From: DATKDU01 sp035512595 | GTDB lineage: Bacteria; Planctomycetota; Planctomycetia; Pirellulales; Pirellulaceae | Length of the DNA: 12,384 nt | Reading direction: 5' to 3' | NCBI GenBank assembly: GCA_035512595.1 | Contig: DATKDU010000173.1 | Location: 1 to 12,384, forward strand | In this document: positions 1 through 7,196 of the stretch, piece after piece | Layout: every line of letters begins with the position of its first letter | Numbering within the stretch: position 1 is the stretch's first letter | Program-made: the position numbers and the translations under genes | Notes under the pieces: model-generated | Databases searched by the model: none | What the model was told of the DNA's origin: nothing | What the model saw: the letters and a program-made list of their open reading frames with translations, nothing else

Positions 1-620
1 CCCGTGTTGCAGTAGGACCACTTGCTCCCCGGCTCGAAATCGAGCGGCCGCTGAGACACGATCCCGACCGCTTCCGCCAGGTTGTAGCGCCGCCGGAAAT
101 ACATCTCCGAGACGCCCGGGGGATAGCCGCCCGGCATTCCCGATGTGTGGGTGAGCAAGTCGCGGATCGTGATCGGCCGCGGCGGTTTTTTCAGAATGAC
201 CCGATCGCCATCGCGGCTTTCGACCAGCATCTGCCCTTTGAACTCGGGCAAGTGCTTTTCCACCGGATCGTCAACCGACAGTTTTCCTTCCTGCTCGAGC
301 ATCATGATGCCGATAGCCGTGATCGGTTTGGTCATGGAGGCAATGCGGAACAGGGCGTCCTTGGGCATCGGCCGGTTCGTATCCAGGTTCTGCTGGCCCA
401 GCGCCTCGTGCAGGGCGATTCCATTGGAACTGCCGACGACGATGACCATGCCGGCGACTTGCTGCGGCCCCGGCTGGTCCACAAACGGTTGCATTCGCTT
501 GCCAACCTGTGCGAGTTTTTCCCGGTCGAATTCGACCGCCGCGGCAGTGCGGCTGCCGGCCAGGAGGGCAAACAGCGCAGCAATGGCCAGCACGCGCGGT
601 AGCAGTCGAGCGAACATCAT
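1..620 (-). CDS. Beta-lactamase-family serine hydrolase (class C/esterase type), 3' part missing
   Basis: The gene begins at ATG 620 and runs off the left edge, so only about 206 residues are visible. A hydrophobic N-terminus (residues 4-28, ending near TAAAVEF) looks like a Sec signal peptide, so the mature enzyme is probably periplasmic or exported. The nucleophile motif S-x-x-K is present as SMTK (Ser95, Lys98), and the second motif Y-x-N as YCN (Tyr203, Asn205) right at the edge. Between them lies the family-typical ITIRDLLTHTSGMPGG. These motifs define the class C beta-lactamase/EstB/LACTB fold. Members include beta-lactamases, D-aminopeptidases and esterases, so the substrate cannot be named. 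A GGGAG sits 9 nt before ATG 620; a second ATG follows directly at 617. It is last in the minus-strand glycerol gene set, 120 nt after the small membrane protein gene, so it may be transcribed separately. Confidence 0.9.
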   Translation of the reverse strand, partial: MMFARLLPRVLAIAALFALLAGSRTAAAVEFDREKLAQVGKRMQPFVDQPGPQQVAGMVIVVGSSNGIALHEALGQQNLDTNRPMPKDALFRIASMTKPITAIGIMMLEQEGKLSVDDPVEKHLPEFKGQMLVESRDGDRVILKKPPRPITIRDLLTHTSGMPGGYPPGVSEMYFRRRYNLAEAVGIVSQRPLDFEPGSKWSYCNT

Positions 621-740
621 GGCAGTCAACTCCCAGAAATCGAGAATCCACGGCACGTCGCGGCAGCAATCTTCAAATCACCGTATGCACTACCAATACC
701 CGTTGCGCGGCAGCTTTCCAACCACCGGTGCATTTCGGAC

Positions 741-971
741 TCATTCTGCCCACGGCGGCCGCCAGCCGCTGATAATGACGACGCCGAGCGCGACGCAGAT
801 CAAGCCGATTGCCAGGAACACGCCGCGCGTCGGCAGCGGGCCGAACTTCTCCGCCAGCCACTTCGGCCGCCGCAGTTCCATAAACCACCGCGCATTGGCG
901 ACGGCGCTGGCGGCGATTACCAGCCCCATCCCAATCGCCGCGCCCCCCACCAGCCAGTCCCACTGCCGCAT
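741..971 (-). CDS. Small two-helix membrane protein of unknown function (76 aa)
   Basis: I do not recognise the family. The protein starts MRQWDWLVGG and has two clear hydrophobic segments, roughly residues 6-24 and 51-69. They are joined by a basic, aromatic loop (RWFMELRRPKWLAEKFGPLP). It ends WRPPWAE. The loop carries most of the positive charge, suggesting a hairpin with both ends outside and the loop in the cytoplasm. The start at 971 was preferred over an upstream in-frame ATG at 1085, because the longer form would read into glpK and add a low-complexity Arg/Ser-rich stretch. Only 22 nt separate it from the glpK stop codon, so it is probably co-transcribed with glpK. No function follows from this; a role tied to glycerol use would be a guess. 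Confidence 0.7.
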   Translation of the reverse strand: MRQWDWLVGGAAIGMGLVIAASAVANARWFMELRRPKWLAEKFGPLPTRGVFLAIGLICVALGVVIISGWRPPWAE

Positions 972-993
972 GAATTGCGTCCTGTCTCTGGAG

Positions 994-2487
994 TTACGGC
1001 TCCGCCCAGGCCAGCGCCCGCTCGACCCCCTTCTTCCACAACGCATAGCGCTGCTGGCGCTGGGGCTCGGCCATCTGCGGTGCAAATTCCTTGTCGAGCG
1101 CCCAATTGCGCGAGACGTCGTTTAGATCGCTCCAATATCCGACCGCCAATCCGGCCAGGTATGCTGCGCCGAGTGCCGTCGTTTCGCGGACCATCGGCCG
1201 CCGCACGGTCGCGCCGACAATATCGGCTTGGAACTGCATCAGGCCGTCGTTGGCACTCGCGCCGCCATCCACCTTGAGCACGTTCAGCGCAAGTCCCGCG
1301 TCGCTGCGCATGGCGTCCAAAAGATCGCGGGATTGGTAGGCGATCGATTCGAGGGCCGCCCGCGCGATGTGGGCCGGCGTCGTGCCGCGCGTGATGCCCA
1401 ACAGCGCTCCGCGGGCGTACGGATCCCAGTACGGAGCGCCCAGGCCGACGAAGGCCGGCACGAGCACCACGCCCCCCGCATCGGGAACGCTCGCGGCCAG
1501 CTTCTCCACTTCGCTCGAAGACTTGATGAAGCCCAGGCCGTCGCGCAGCCACTGCACCACGGCCCCCGCGACGAAGACCGAGCCTTCCAGGCAGTAGGTT
1601 GTCTTGCCGCCGATCTGCCACCCGACGGTCGTGAGCAGCTTGTGCTGGCTGGGGCGGGGCTTGTCCCCGATATTGAGGAGCATGAAGCAGCCGGTGCCGT
1701 ACGTGTTCTTCGCACTGCCGGGCTCGAAGCACGCCTGGCCGAACGTGGCGGCTTGCTGGTCCCCGGCAATGCCCGCAATCCGCACGCTCTGGCCGAAGTG
1801 CGACGCATCGGTTTCACCGTAGACTTCGCTCGACGAGCGAACCTGCGGCAGCATCGCCCGCGGAATGTTCAGCAGCTTCAGCAACTCGTCATCCCAGGCC
1901 AGCGTCTTGATGTTCAGGAGCAGAGTGCGGCTCGCGTTGCTGACGTCGGTAACATGCACCCGCCCGCCGGTCAGCCGCCAGATGAGGAACGAATCGACCG
2001 TGCCGAAGAGGATTTCTCCCCGTTCGGCGCGGCTGCGAAGGCCGCTGACGTTTTCCAGCAGCCAGGCGATCTTCGTTCCCGAGAAATAGGGATCGAGGAC
2101 GAGGCCGGTCTTGTCGCGAAATGTGGCTTCGGTTCCCTGATTCTTGAGCCGCTCGCAAATGCCGCTGGAGATGCGGCTTTGCCAGACGATGGCGTTGTGG
2201 ACCGGCTTGCCGGTGGTTTTGTCCCAGAGGACGGTCGTTTCCCGCTGGTTGGTGACGCCAATGGCGGCAATGTCCTGGGCGCCGGCTTTGGCCTGATCGA
2301 TGGCCGCCTTGGCGGAGCGAAGCTGGGACGACCAGATCGCCTCAGGATCGTGCTCGACGTGTCCCGGCGAGGGGAGGATCTGCGGAAACTCTTCCTGGCC
2401 CGTGGCAACGGCGCGGCCATCGTGGCCGAAGAGGATGGCCCGGCTGGAGGTGGTGCCCTGGTCGAGGGCGAGGACGTATTTGGTCAT
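994..2487 (-). CDS. glpK: Glycerol kinase
   Basis: Transfers phosphate from ATP to glycerol to give sn-glycerol 3-phosphate in the cytoplasm, the substrate of the GlpD encoded just upstream. The length of 497 aa matches the usual size of about 500. FGGY-kinase features are all visible: the nucleotide loop DQGTTSSR (residues 9-16), the glycerol-binding NQRE (Arg82, Glu83), the GDQQAA segment carrying the catalytic Asp, YGTGCFML, and the C-terminal VDGGASANDGLMQFQAD and ETTALGAAYLAG signatures. ATG 2487 is chosen over GTG 2499 because GGAG lies 6 nt before it and falls inside the coding part of the longer form. The segment just before GIAGDQ (SHFGQSVRIA) lacks the GGTR loop of the E. coli enzyme that binds fructose 1,6-bisphosphate, so that inhibition may be absent. 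It follows glpD by 67 nt. Confidence 0.97.
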   Translation of the reverse strand: MTKYVLALDQGTTSSRAILFGHDGRAVATGQEEFPQILPSPGHVEHDPEAIWSSQLRSAKAAIDQAKAGAQDIAAIGVTNQRETTVLWDKTTGKPVHNAIVWQSRISSGICERLKNQGTEATFRDKTGLVLDPYFSGTKIAWLLENVSGLRSRAERGEILFGTVDSFLIWRLTGGRVHVTDVSNASRTLLLNIKTLAWDDELLKLLNIPRAMLPQVRSSSEVYGETDASHFGQSVRIAGIAGDQQAATFGQACFEPGSAKNTYGTGCFMLLNIGDKPRPSQHKLLTTVGWQIGGKTTYCLEGSVFVAGAVVQWLRDGLGFIKSSSEVEKLAASVPDAGGVVLVPAFVGLGAPYWDPYARGALLGITRGTTPAHIARAALESIAYQSRDLLDAMRSDAGLALNVLKVDGGASANDGLMQFQADIVGATVRRPMVRETTALGAAYLAGLAVGYWSDLNDVSRNWALDKEFAPQMAEPQRQQRYALWKKGVERALAWAEP

Positions 2488-2554
2488 GACTTTCTCCACG
2501 TGGACGACGGCCCTTCGGGCGGTCGAAGTTGGCCTGGACGGGCCGACCTACGTT

Positions 2555-4099
2555 TTACTCGATTCGCCGCCCGAAATGCGACCCGAGCCGCTCGATCGTC
2601 CGCTGCTGGGCCAACTCGACTTCCGCCGGGGGGAGCTTTCCCGCGGCGACCATTGCAGAAGCCAGCTTCCGCAGCACGTCGCGCGACAGCCCCGGATGAA
2701 AGTGCAGCAGCAGCCGCCGCTCGACGAGATCCTCCAGCCGCGTAACCCATTCACTGTGAATTACCTCACGCACCACCTCCGCAGGCAGTTCGCAAGGCCG
2801 CTGATCCCGCGTGCTGCGAGCGGGCAAATGCTCATCCCAGGCCAGGGGGGGAATCGGCCGCTCGCGGGAGTTGGCCGTGACTTGCCGCCTAGCGCGCGCC
2901 AGCACCGCTACTGCCGCCTCCTCCGCCAGCGACCGGCACGTCGTCAACTTCCCGCCGACGAGCGACACCAGCGGCACTGGCGCGGCCTCATTCCAAACCA
3001 GATGATGCCGACGCGTGATGGCCGCCGGCGTGCTGGCATCGACGTACGGCAGCGGCCGCACGCCGCAGTAGTGCAGCCCAACGTCATCGCGCGTCAGTGA
3101 CAGTGAAGGAAACAAATCGTTGACGACCGACAGCAAGTACGACAGTTCCTCCTCCGTCGCCACCGCAGTCGCCGAATCCCCGTCAAACGGCAGATCGGTG
3201 GTGCCGACGAGCGTGCCAAAGGGAAACGGCAGGACGAACACCGGCCGCCCGTCGGCCGCCTCGGCATAAATGCCGTTGTCGCCGATCTGCTCGCGCAGCG
3301 CAGCGTTCCAGGTGATGAAGTGGCTCCCCTTGGTGCCCCCCATCAGCCGCTGGGACGGGACGGGAAGTCTCGCGAGCGTATCATCGACCCAGGAACCGGT
3401 GGCGTTGATGATCGCGGCGGACTCGATCGTCTGCGGCTCGTCCGTGCCATCGACGGGGCGGATCACGACTCGTCCCTCTTCAATCGCAGCCCGGTGATAC
3501 GTCAGCACGCGGACCGACTGGCCGCTTTCGCGCGCCGCGGCAACGGCATCCGCCAAAAACGCCACGACCAGCCGCTCGGCATAAACGATCTGGCAGTCGG
3601 AATAGGCCGACAGCCAGCTCGCTCGCTGGGGATTGAGTCCCGAAGGAGTCCCCGGCTCGCCGAGCCTGTGCATCGACCGCTTGGGGAGCCGCTCGTCGCG
3701 GGCGTAGGCGTCGTACATCGCCAGGCCAAAGCGAACCAACAGCGAACCGCGCGGCGCCGGCTTGCTGCCGAACTTCAGGCCGACGAACCGCGCCGCCGAT
3801 TGCACCATCCCTCCGAGATAGTTTTCCGACGGGATATAAAGCCGCAGCGGCTGGACCAGGTGCGGCGCTAGGGAAAGCAGCCGCGACCGCTCCTGGAGCG
3901 ATTCCTTGACCAGCGAAAACTCGCCGTACTCCAGATACCGCAGCCCGCCGTGTATGAGCCGCGACGAATAGGCGGTCGCTCCATACGCCAGGTCCGCCGC
4001 ATCGACGACGATGACGCTCATGCCGTTCAGCGCCAGCTCCCGCGCGACGGCCGCGCCGTTGATGCCGGCACCGAGGATGAGCACGGGCTTGTCGTCCAT
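2555..4099 (-). CDS. glpD: Aerobic (FAD-dependent) glycerol-3-phosphate dehydrogenase
   Basis: Oxidises sn-glycerol 3-phosphate to dihydroxyacetone phosphate and passes electrons to the quinone pool at the membrane. The 514-aa length is close to E. coli GlpD (501). The N-terminal Rossmann motif is LGAGINGAA (Gly10, Gly12, Gly15), with Asp33 at the end of strand 2. The GlpD-typical SSRLIHGGLRYLE is at residues 45-57, and NATGSWVDD and GVRPLPYVD follow. The second family signature appears as GGKLTTCRSLAEEA, with Cys where Tyr is usual. A C-terminal helical domain (HSEWVTRLEDLVERR onward) is the normal GlpD cap. ATG 4099 is used because homology begins there; an in-frame upstream extension reads through the repeat at 4114-4191 and looks non-coding. 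GGCGGAACG precedes the ATG. It lies 88 nt downstream of the MFS gene and 67 nt upstream of glpK. Confidence 0.97.
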   Translation of the reverse strand: MDDKPVLILGAGINGAAVARELALNGMSVIVVDAADLAYGATAYSSRLIHGGLRYLEYGEFSLVKESLQERSRLLSLAPHLVQPLRLYIPSENYLGGMVQSAARFVGLKFGSKPAPRGSLLVRFGLAMYDAYARDERLPKRSMHRLGEPGTPSGLNPQRASWLSAYSDCQIVYAERLVVAFLADAVAAARESGQSVRVLTYHRAAIEEGRVVIRPVDGTDEPQTIESAAIINATGSWVDDTLARLPVPSQRLMGGTKGSHFITWNAALREQIGDNGIYAEAADGRPVFVLPFPFGTLVGTTDLPFDGDSATAVATEEELSYLLSVVNDLFPSLSLTRDDVGLHYCGVRPLPYVDASTPAAITRRHHLVWNEAAPVPLVSLVGGKLTTCRSLAEEAAVAVLARARRQVTANSRERPIPPLAWDEHLPARSTRDQRPCELPAEVVREVIHSEWVTRLEDLVERRLLLHFHPGLSRDVLRKLASAMVAAGKLPPAEVELAQQRTIERLGSHFGRRIE

Positions 4100-4113
4100 C
4101 GTTCCGCCGCCCT

Positions 4114-4191
4114 GTAGGTCCCGCTTGCCGAGCGGGACCTGGCCAACACAATTTCGCCGCATCGAGGTCCCGCCCGGCAGGCGGGACCTAC
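4114..4191. repeat. REP/BIME-like unit: two 25-nt hairpins in inverted orientation
   Basis: Hairpin 1 (4116-4140) has arms AGGTCCCGCT and AGCGGGACCT around the loop TGCCG. Hairpin 2 (4165-4189) has arms AGGTCCCGCC and GGCGGGACCT around CGGCA. The second is the reverse complement of the first except for the innermost base pair, which changed on both sides (T-A to C-G) and so keeps pairing. A 24-nt spacer separates them, and the outer ends read GTAGGTCCC and GGGACCTAC, making the whole 78 nt an inverted repeat. Such head-to-head hairpin pairs are the form taken by REP/BIME elements mobilised by RAYT-type transposases; that link is inference. No T-run follows either hairpin, so neither is a standard terminator. 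In the minus-strand mRNA they would sit between MFS and glpD and could stabilise RNA or modulate expression. Confidence 0.85.
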
Positions 4192-5531
4192 TTCTCCCGC
4201 CGCCAGAAGAGGAGCGCCGCGCAGGCCGCCAGCGGCACCAGCCCCGCCCAGAACAGCCCGTCGGCATACGACTTCGTTTCCTGAATCCGGCCGCCGACCC
4301 ACTCGTGAACGTACGAAGTCACGATCCAGGCGCTAAAGCCCAAAATCCCGGTGACCAGCCCTTGATGCCGCTTGGAGACATCCTGCGTCAGGGCATAGAA
4401 GGTCGGAAACATCCCCAATGCGCCGAAACTGATGAATAACAGCAGCGGCAGGGCGATTCCCGGCGAGCGCGGCGGCAAGTACGCGGCGGCGACGCTGAGC
4501 GACGTCAGCGCCGAACACGCGAAGAACGTTGCCGCCCGAGCCGAATGGGTCGTCCAGCCGCGGAGCGTCAGCAGCTTGACCGCCGCGCCGACGGTAATGC
4601 AGCCCACGTCCGCCACCAGGTAGAACGCCATGCCGAACCAGAAGGTGTTTGACTCGCTGACGCCGTGTTCCCTCTGAAGCAGCAGCGGCATCCAGGCCCG
4701 AAAGTATTGCCACGTGATGTTGATGGGAATCACCACCGCCAGCAGGATCGCCAGCATCCGCAGCCGCTCGGCCGTGAGCAGCTCCCGCAGCGACGTCAGC
4801 AGCCCGATTCGCTCCGCCGTTTCCGAGTCCGCCGCGTGACCCGGCGCAAGTTCCTTCGCGCTGCGCATGACTCCCATCCACGGCAGCACCCACAGCATGC
4901 CGGCAATGCCGACGATGACGAACGGGCTGCGCCAACTGCCGGGCTCGGGAGTGAGCAGCAGCCACACGACCCCAGGCGTGATGATCGCGCCAACCGATGC
5001 GCCGCTTTGCAGGAGGCTGTTTCCCAGCGACCGATCTTCGCGCGAGAGGAGACGCTGCGTCGTAATCAGCGCGCAGGGCCAATGCCCCGATTCGAAAAAC
5101 CCCAGCACGATCCGGCAGACCATGATTCCCCAGTAAGCCGCCAATGCCGACCGCTCCTCCGTCGGCAGTTCGGGATCGACGAGCCACGGCAGCAGCTCAA
5201 GGAGATAGTTTCCGATCTCCTGGCCATAGGCAGTGGCAATGCCGGCGAGCGACCAGCCGACGAGAACGAGCGGATAAAGCCAGCGGATGCTGACGCGGTC
5301 GGCCAGAAAGCCGATGCCCAGTGCGCCGACCGCGAAGGCGATCCCGAAGCCTTTTTCGACTTTGCCGTAGTGGGCCTCAGTGAGATGCAGCTCGTCCATG
5401 ATCCGCTTGACCGTGAAGGCCAGCGTCTGGCGATCCATGTACATGATCATGGTCGCCAGGAAGAGGAGCCCGCAGACGAGCCACTTCCAGGCAGGCGAGC
5501 GGAGCGGCTGCTGCGCGTCTAACCGTTCCAT
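4188..5531 (-). CDS. MFS transporter, anion:cation symporter (ExuT/GudP)-like
   Basis: A 447-aa inner-membrane protein with about 12 hydrophobic segments. Helix 1 contains MYMDRQTLAF (Asp33-Arg34), as in hexuronate/glucarate-type symporters. The major-facilitator motif GFLADRVSIRWL is at residues 74-85, and RIVLGFFESGHWP around residues 140-152 is typical of the ACS family. A second-half signature is FGALGMFPTFYALTQDVS. The substrate is not readable from sequence: an organic acid or sugar acid is the family norm, but the gene lies between a creatininase-family gene and glpD. ATG 5531 overlaps the end of the creatininase gene by 13 nt, suggesting translational coupling. Another oddity is that the TAG stop (4190-4188) and the bases after it belong to the inverted-hairpin repeat, so the present C-terminus (LFWRREK) may have been set by repeat insertion. 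Confidence 0.9.
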   Translation of the reverse strand: MERLDAQQPLRSPAWKWLVCGLLFLATMIMYMDRQTLAFTVKRIMDELHLTEAHYGKVEKGFGIAFAVGALGIGFLADRVSIRWLYPLVLVGWSLAGIATAYGQEIGNYLLELLPWLVDPELPTEERSALAAYWGIMVCRIVLGFFESGHWPCALITTQRLLSREDRSLGNSLLQSGASVGAIITPGVVWLLLTPEPGSWRSPFVIVGIAGMLWVLPWMGVMRSAKELAPGHAADSETAERIGLLTSLRELLTAERLRMLAILLAVVIPINITWQYFRAWMPLLLQREHGVSESNTFWFGMAFYLVADVGCITVGAAVKLLTLRGWTTHSARAATFFACSALTSLSVAAAYLPPRSPGIALPLLLFISFGALGMFPTFYALTQDVSKRHQGLVTGILGFSAWIVTSYVHEWVGGRIQETKSYADGLFWAGLVPLAACAALLFWRREK

Positions 5532-6283
5532 GATTTGCCGTCCCACGCGAGGATTCGCTCCAAGAGCCGCACGACGTCCTCGCTGAAGACGCGAAAGATC
5601 GTTTCCCCCTTTTCGGCCGTCGCCTGTCGCGGGTCGCCGATGTGCCCCGGCGAGGTGCGGTCCTTGGTGATCCAGCCGCGGTGGGCCGGCTCGAACGGGT
5701 CGCCGAAGCCGACCGGCTCGACCTGCGTCAGGTCGCCGACGAGGTGCGGGTTGATCCGCAGCATCATCGACGTTTCCCACTCGCAGGCGTGCCCCATCCG
5801 CTGCTGCTTGATCGACTTGTCTGCCTCGTGCGGCTTGCCGCCCAGGGTCCAATAGGTGGAGGAAATCAGCAGCAGGTCGCTACGCTTGCGGTACTTTTGC
5901 CGCAGCTCGAACACGGCCTGCTGCGCCGGGACAATGTTGCCGCCGTGGCCGTTGATGAACACGATGCGCGTGAAGCCCTGAAACAGAAAATTCTCTGCCA
6001 TGTCGCGGAGCAGGTCGAGGTAGACCCGCGGCGAGGCCGACATCGTGCCGGAAAAATCGAGATGATGCTCGGAATTGCCCAGCCACATCAGCGGCGTAAA
6101 CAGCACGCGGTCCTTGATCCGCTCGTCCGTGCTCACGCGGCGGACGACCTCCCCCAGCAGCATGCTGTCGGTAAACAGCGGCATATGCCGGCCGTGCTGC
6201 TCGAGGGCGGCAATGGGAATGACGATCGGAGTGTTGTGATCGAGCGCGGCCACGTCGGGCCACTTGAGGTCGGTGAGGTTCAT
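5519..6283 (-). CDS. Creatininase-family metal-dependent amidohydrolase
   Basis: A 254-aa cytoplasmic protein of the creatininase/MftE fold, whose members hydrolyse cyclic or linear amides with two divalent metals. Likely metal ligands are visible in ALEQHGRHMPLFTD (Glu28, His30, Asp39) and NGHGGN (His113). The GHACEWETS segment supplies Glu170, matching the family's GHAGxxETS motif. The length is normal for the family (240-260). True creatininase is only one of many activities; others act on formamides or on a peptide end, so the substrate is unknown. The start at ATG 6283 fits homology from the first residues (MNLTDLKWPDVAAL), but no clear ribosome site precedes it. It is the first gene of the minus-strand set and overlaps the MFS gene by 13 nt, so enzyme and transporter probably share a substrate pathway. 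Confidence 0.92.
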   Translation of the reverse strand: MNLTDLKWPDVAALDHNTPIVIPIAALEQHGRHMPLFTDSMLLGEVVRRVSTDERIKDRVLFTPLMWLGNSEHHLDFSGTMSASPRVYLDLLRDMAENFLFQGFTRIVFINGHGGNIVPAQQAVFELRQKYRKRSDLLLISSTYWTLGGKPHEADKSIKQQRMGHACEWETSMMLRINPHLVGDLTQVEPVGFGDPFEPAHRGWITKDRTSPGHIGDPRQATAEKGETIFRVFSEDVVRLLERILAWDGKSWNG

Positions 6284-6319
6284 GGCGGGGATTTCGGGGG
6301 CAGGAGAGGGAATCGGAGT

Positions 6320-6348
6320 AGCTTAAGCGCGGGGGACGCGACCTGCAA
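6320..6348 (-). promoter_or_regulatory. Candidate promoter for the creatininase-MFS-glpDK set
   Basis: Read on the minus strand, TTGCAG (6348-6343) and TAAGCT (6325-6320) are separated by exactly 17 nt. Transcription would start near 6313, giving a leader of about 30 nt before ATG 6283. The -10 box is weak against the TATAAT consensus. The pair resembles the TTGCAC-17-TATGCT in front of the sigma factor gene, which raises the likelihood that both are real. Confidence 0.35.
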
Positions 6349-6410
6349 CTAATCGGTGCGCCCGTGCCGCGCGAGGAACGCCTCGATTTCCGCCCGCGTC
6401 GCCCTAGGCG

Positions 6411-7196
6411 CTAAGCAGCAGCGATGCCGCGCAATGAATCTGCAGTAGATGACGCCAGCAGCTCACTGAGCCGATCGAGCAAGTCGGCAATCGCGTATGG
6501 CTTAGCCAGGACCGCGAGCCGCAGCTCAGTGCGAAGTGCCGCCAGCTCTTCCGGCCGCGGAAAGTTGGCCAGCACCATCTGGGGGATTGGACCGAATCGA
6601 TCAAGCGCCAGTTGCTCCTCGCCGTCGATGATCAGCCCGTCTAGCCTGAGCACTGGGAGCAGCTCAGCGGCCGAAATCCAAACCGGATGGTGGCCACCCG
6701 CATCGAGCGCCTGGGCGATTGCTTCGAAATCGGTCTGCCGCCGGCTGACGACGCCGATGAGCGCTGGCCGCACTGCACGCGGCGGGGCAGGGCGGCTGAC
6801 AATCGCATCGACCTCCGTCGCACTTCGCGGCATTCGCGCCGCGGCGGGCTGTGTCAGCCGAGCAAGCTCCTGCGGCAGCCGCGCCGGCCACTGATGCCAG
6901 TAGATTCGCGTCACGCCGGGCCACGGCTTGCCGGACCGCACTTCCCCTTCGCACCAGGGGCCGACCAGTGCGATGAGTGGGCTGAGGGGATAAGCCCGAT
7001 GCAGGTCTTCGACAACGGCGCGCGAGATTTGTCCCGGTCGAGCGACACAAAAGACGATCGCATCGGGGTCGAACTGCCGCTGGTTAATCATTGTCTCGCA
7101 GCGAGCCTGGGCCTGGAGCCAGGCAACCGCCGGCGCCAACTCCGGCGCATGCGTTTGGCCCACGAGCAACATTCGGAGACGATTGGCTAGCGTCAT
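6411..7196 (-). CDS. Tandem degenerate receiver-like (pseudo-REC) protein, 261 aa
   Basis: Not a recognised named family. The protein looks like two receiver-type halves. Half 1 (about residues 7-112) has strand-like blocks RMLLVG, DAIVFCVA and LIALVG. Half 2 (about 144-248) has ALIGVVS, DGLIID, QMVLANFPRP and LAVLAKPY, the last resembling the conserved Lys-Pro of receivers (Lys232-Pro233). The acidic pair after strand 1 is missing in both halves. Half 1 also lacks a phosphoacceptor Asp after strand 3, while half 2 keeps Asp191. Phosphotransfer is therefore doubtful, and a protein-interaction role is more likely (inference). A Pro/Arg-rich linker (about 115-143) joins the halves. ATG 7196 overlaps the stop of the HTH-EIIA gene as ATGA, so the two are almost surely co-translated. 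Longer in-frame forms upstream only read the neighbour out of frame. Confidence 0.75.
   Translation of the reverse strand: MTLANRLRMLLVGQTHAPELAPAVAWLQAQARCETMINQRQFDPDAIVFCVARPGQISRAVVEDLHRAYPLSPLIALVGPWCEGEVRSGKPWPGVTRIYWHQWPARLPQELARLTQPAAARMPRSATEVDAIVSRPAPPRAVRPALIGVVSRRQTDFEAIAQALDAGGHHPVWISAAELLPVLRLDGLIIDGEEQLALDRFGPIPQMVLANFPRPEELAALRTELRLAVLAKPYAIADLLDRLSELLASSTADSLRGIAAA

Noticed and set aside
621..740. Promoter for the serine hydrolase (TTGGAA or TTGGTA hexamers on the minus strand)
   Set aside because: Hexamers at 17-nt spacing exist, but their -10 partners (TATTGG, AAGATT) match too poorly to list.
145..1125. Plus-strand open frame (326 codons) across the serine hydrolase, the small membrane protein and the end of glpK
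   Set aside because: It crosses three minus-strand genes and an intergenic gap, and is Ser/Arg-rich without a motif.
1228..2745. Long plus-strand open frame (505 codons) opposite glpK and the end of glpD
   Set aside because: It mirrors the codon phase of glpK on the other strand, as happens in GC-rich genes. Its translation is Arg/Gly/Asp-rich with no recognisable motif, while the minus strand encodes an unmistakable glycerol kinase.
4665..5522. Plus-strand open frame (285 codons) opposite the MFS gene
   Set aside because: Antisense shadow rich in Gln, Arg and Pro; the minus-strand MFS frame explains the sequence.
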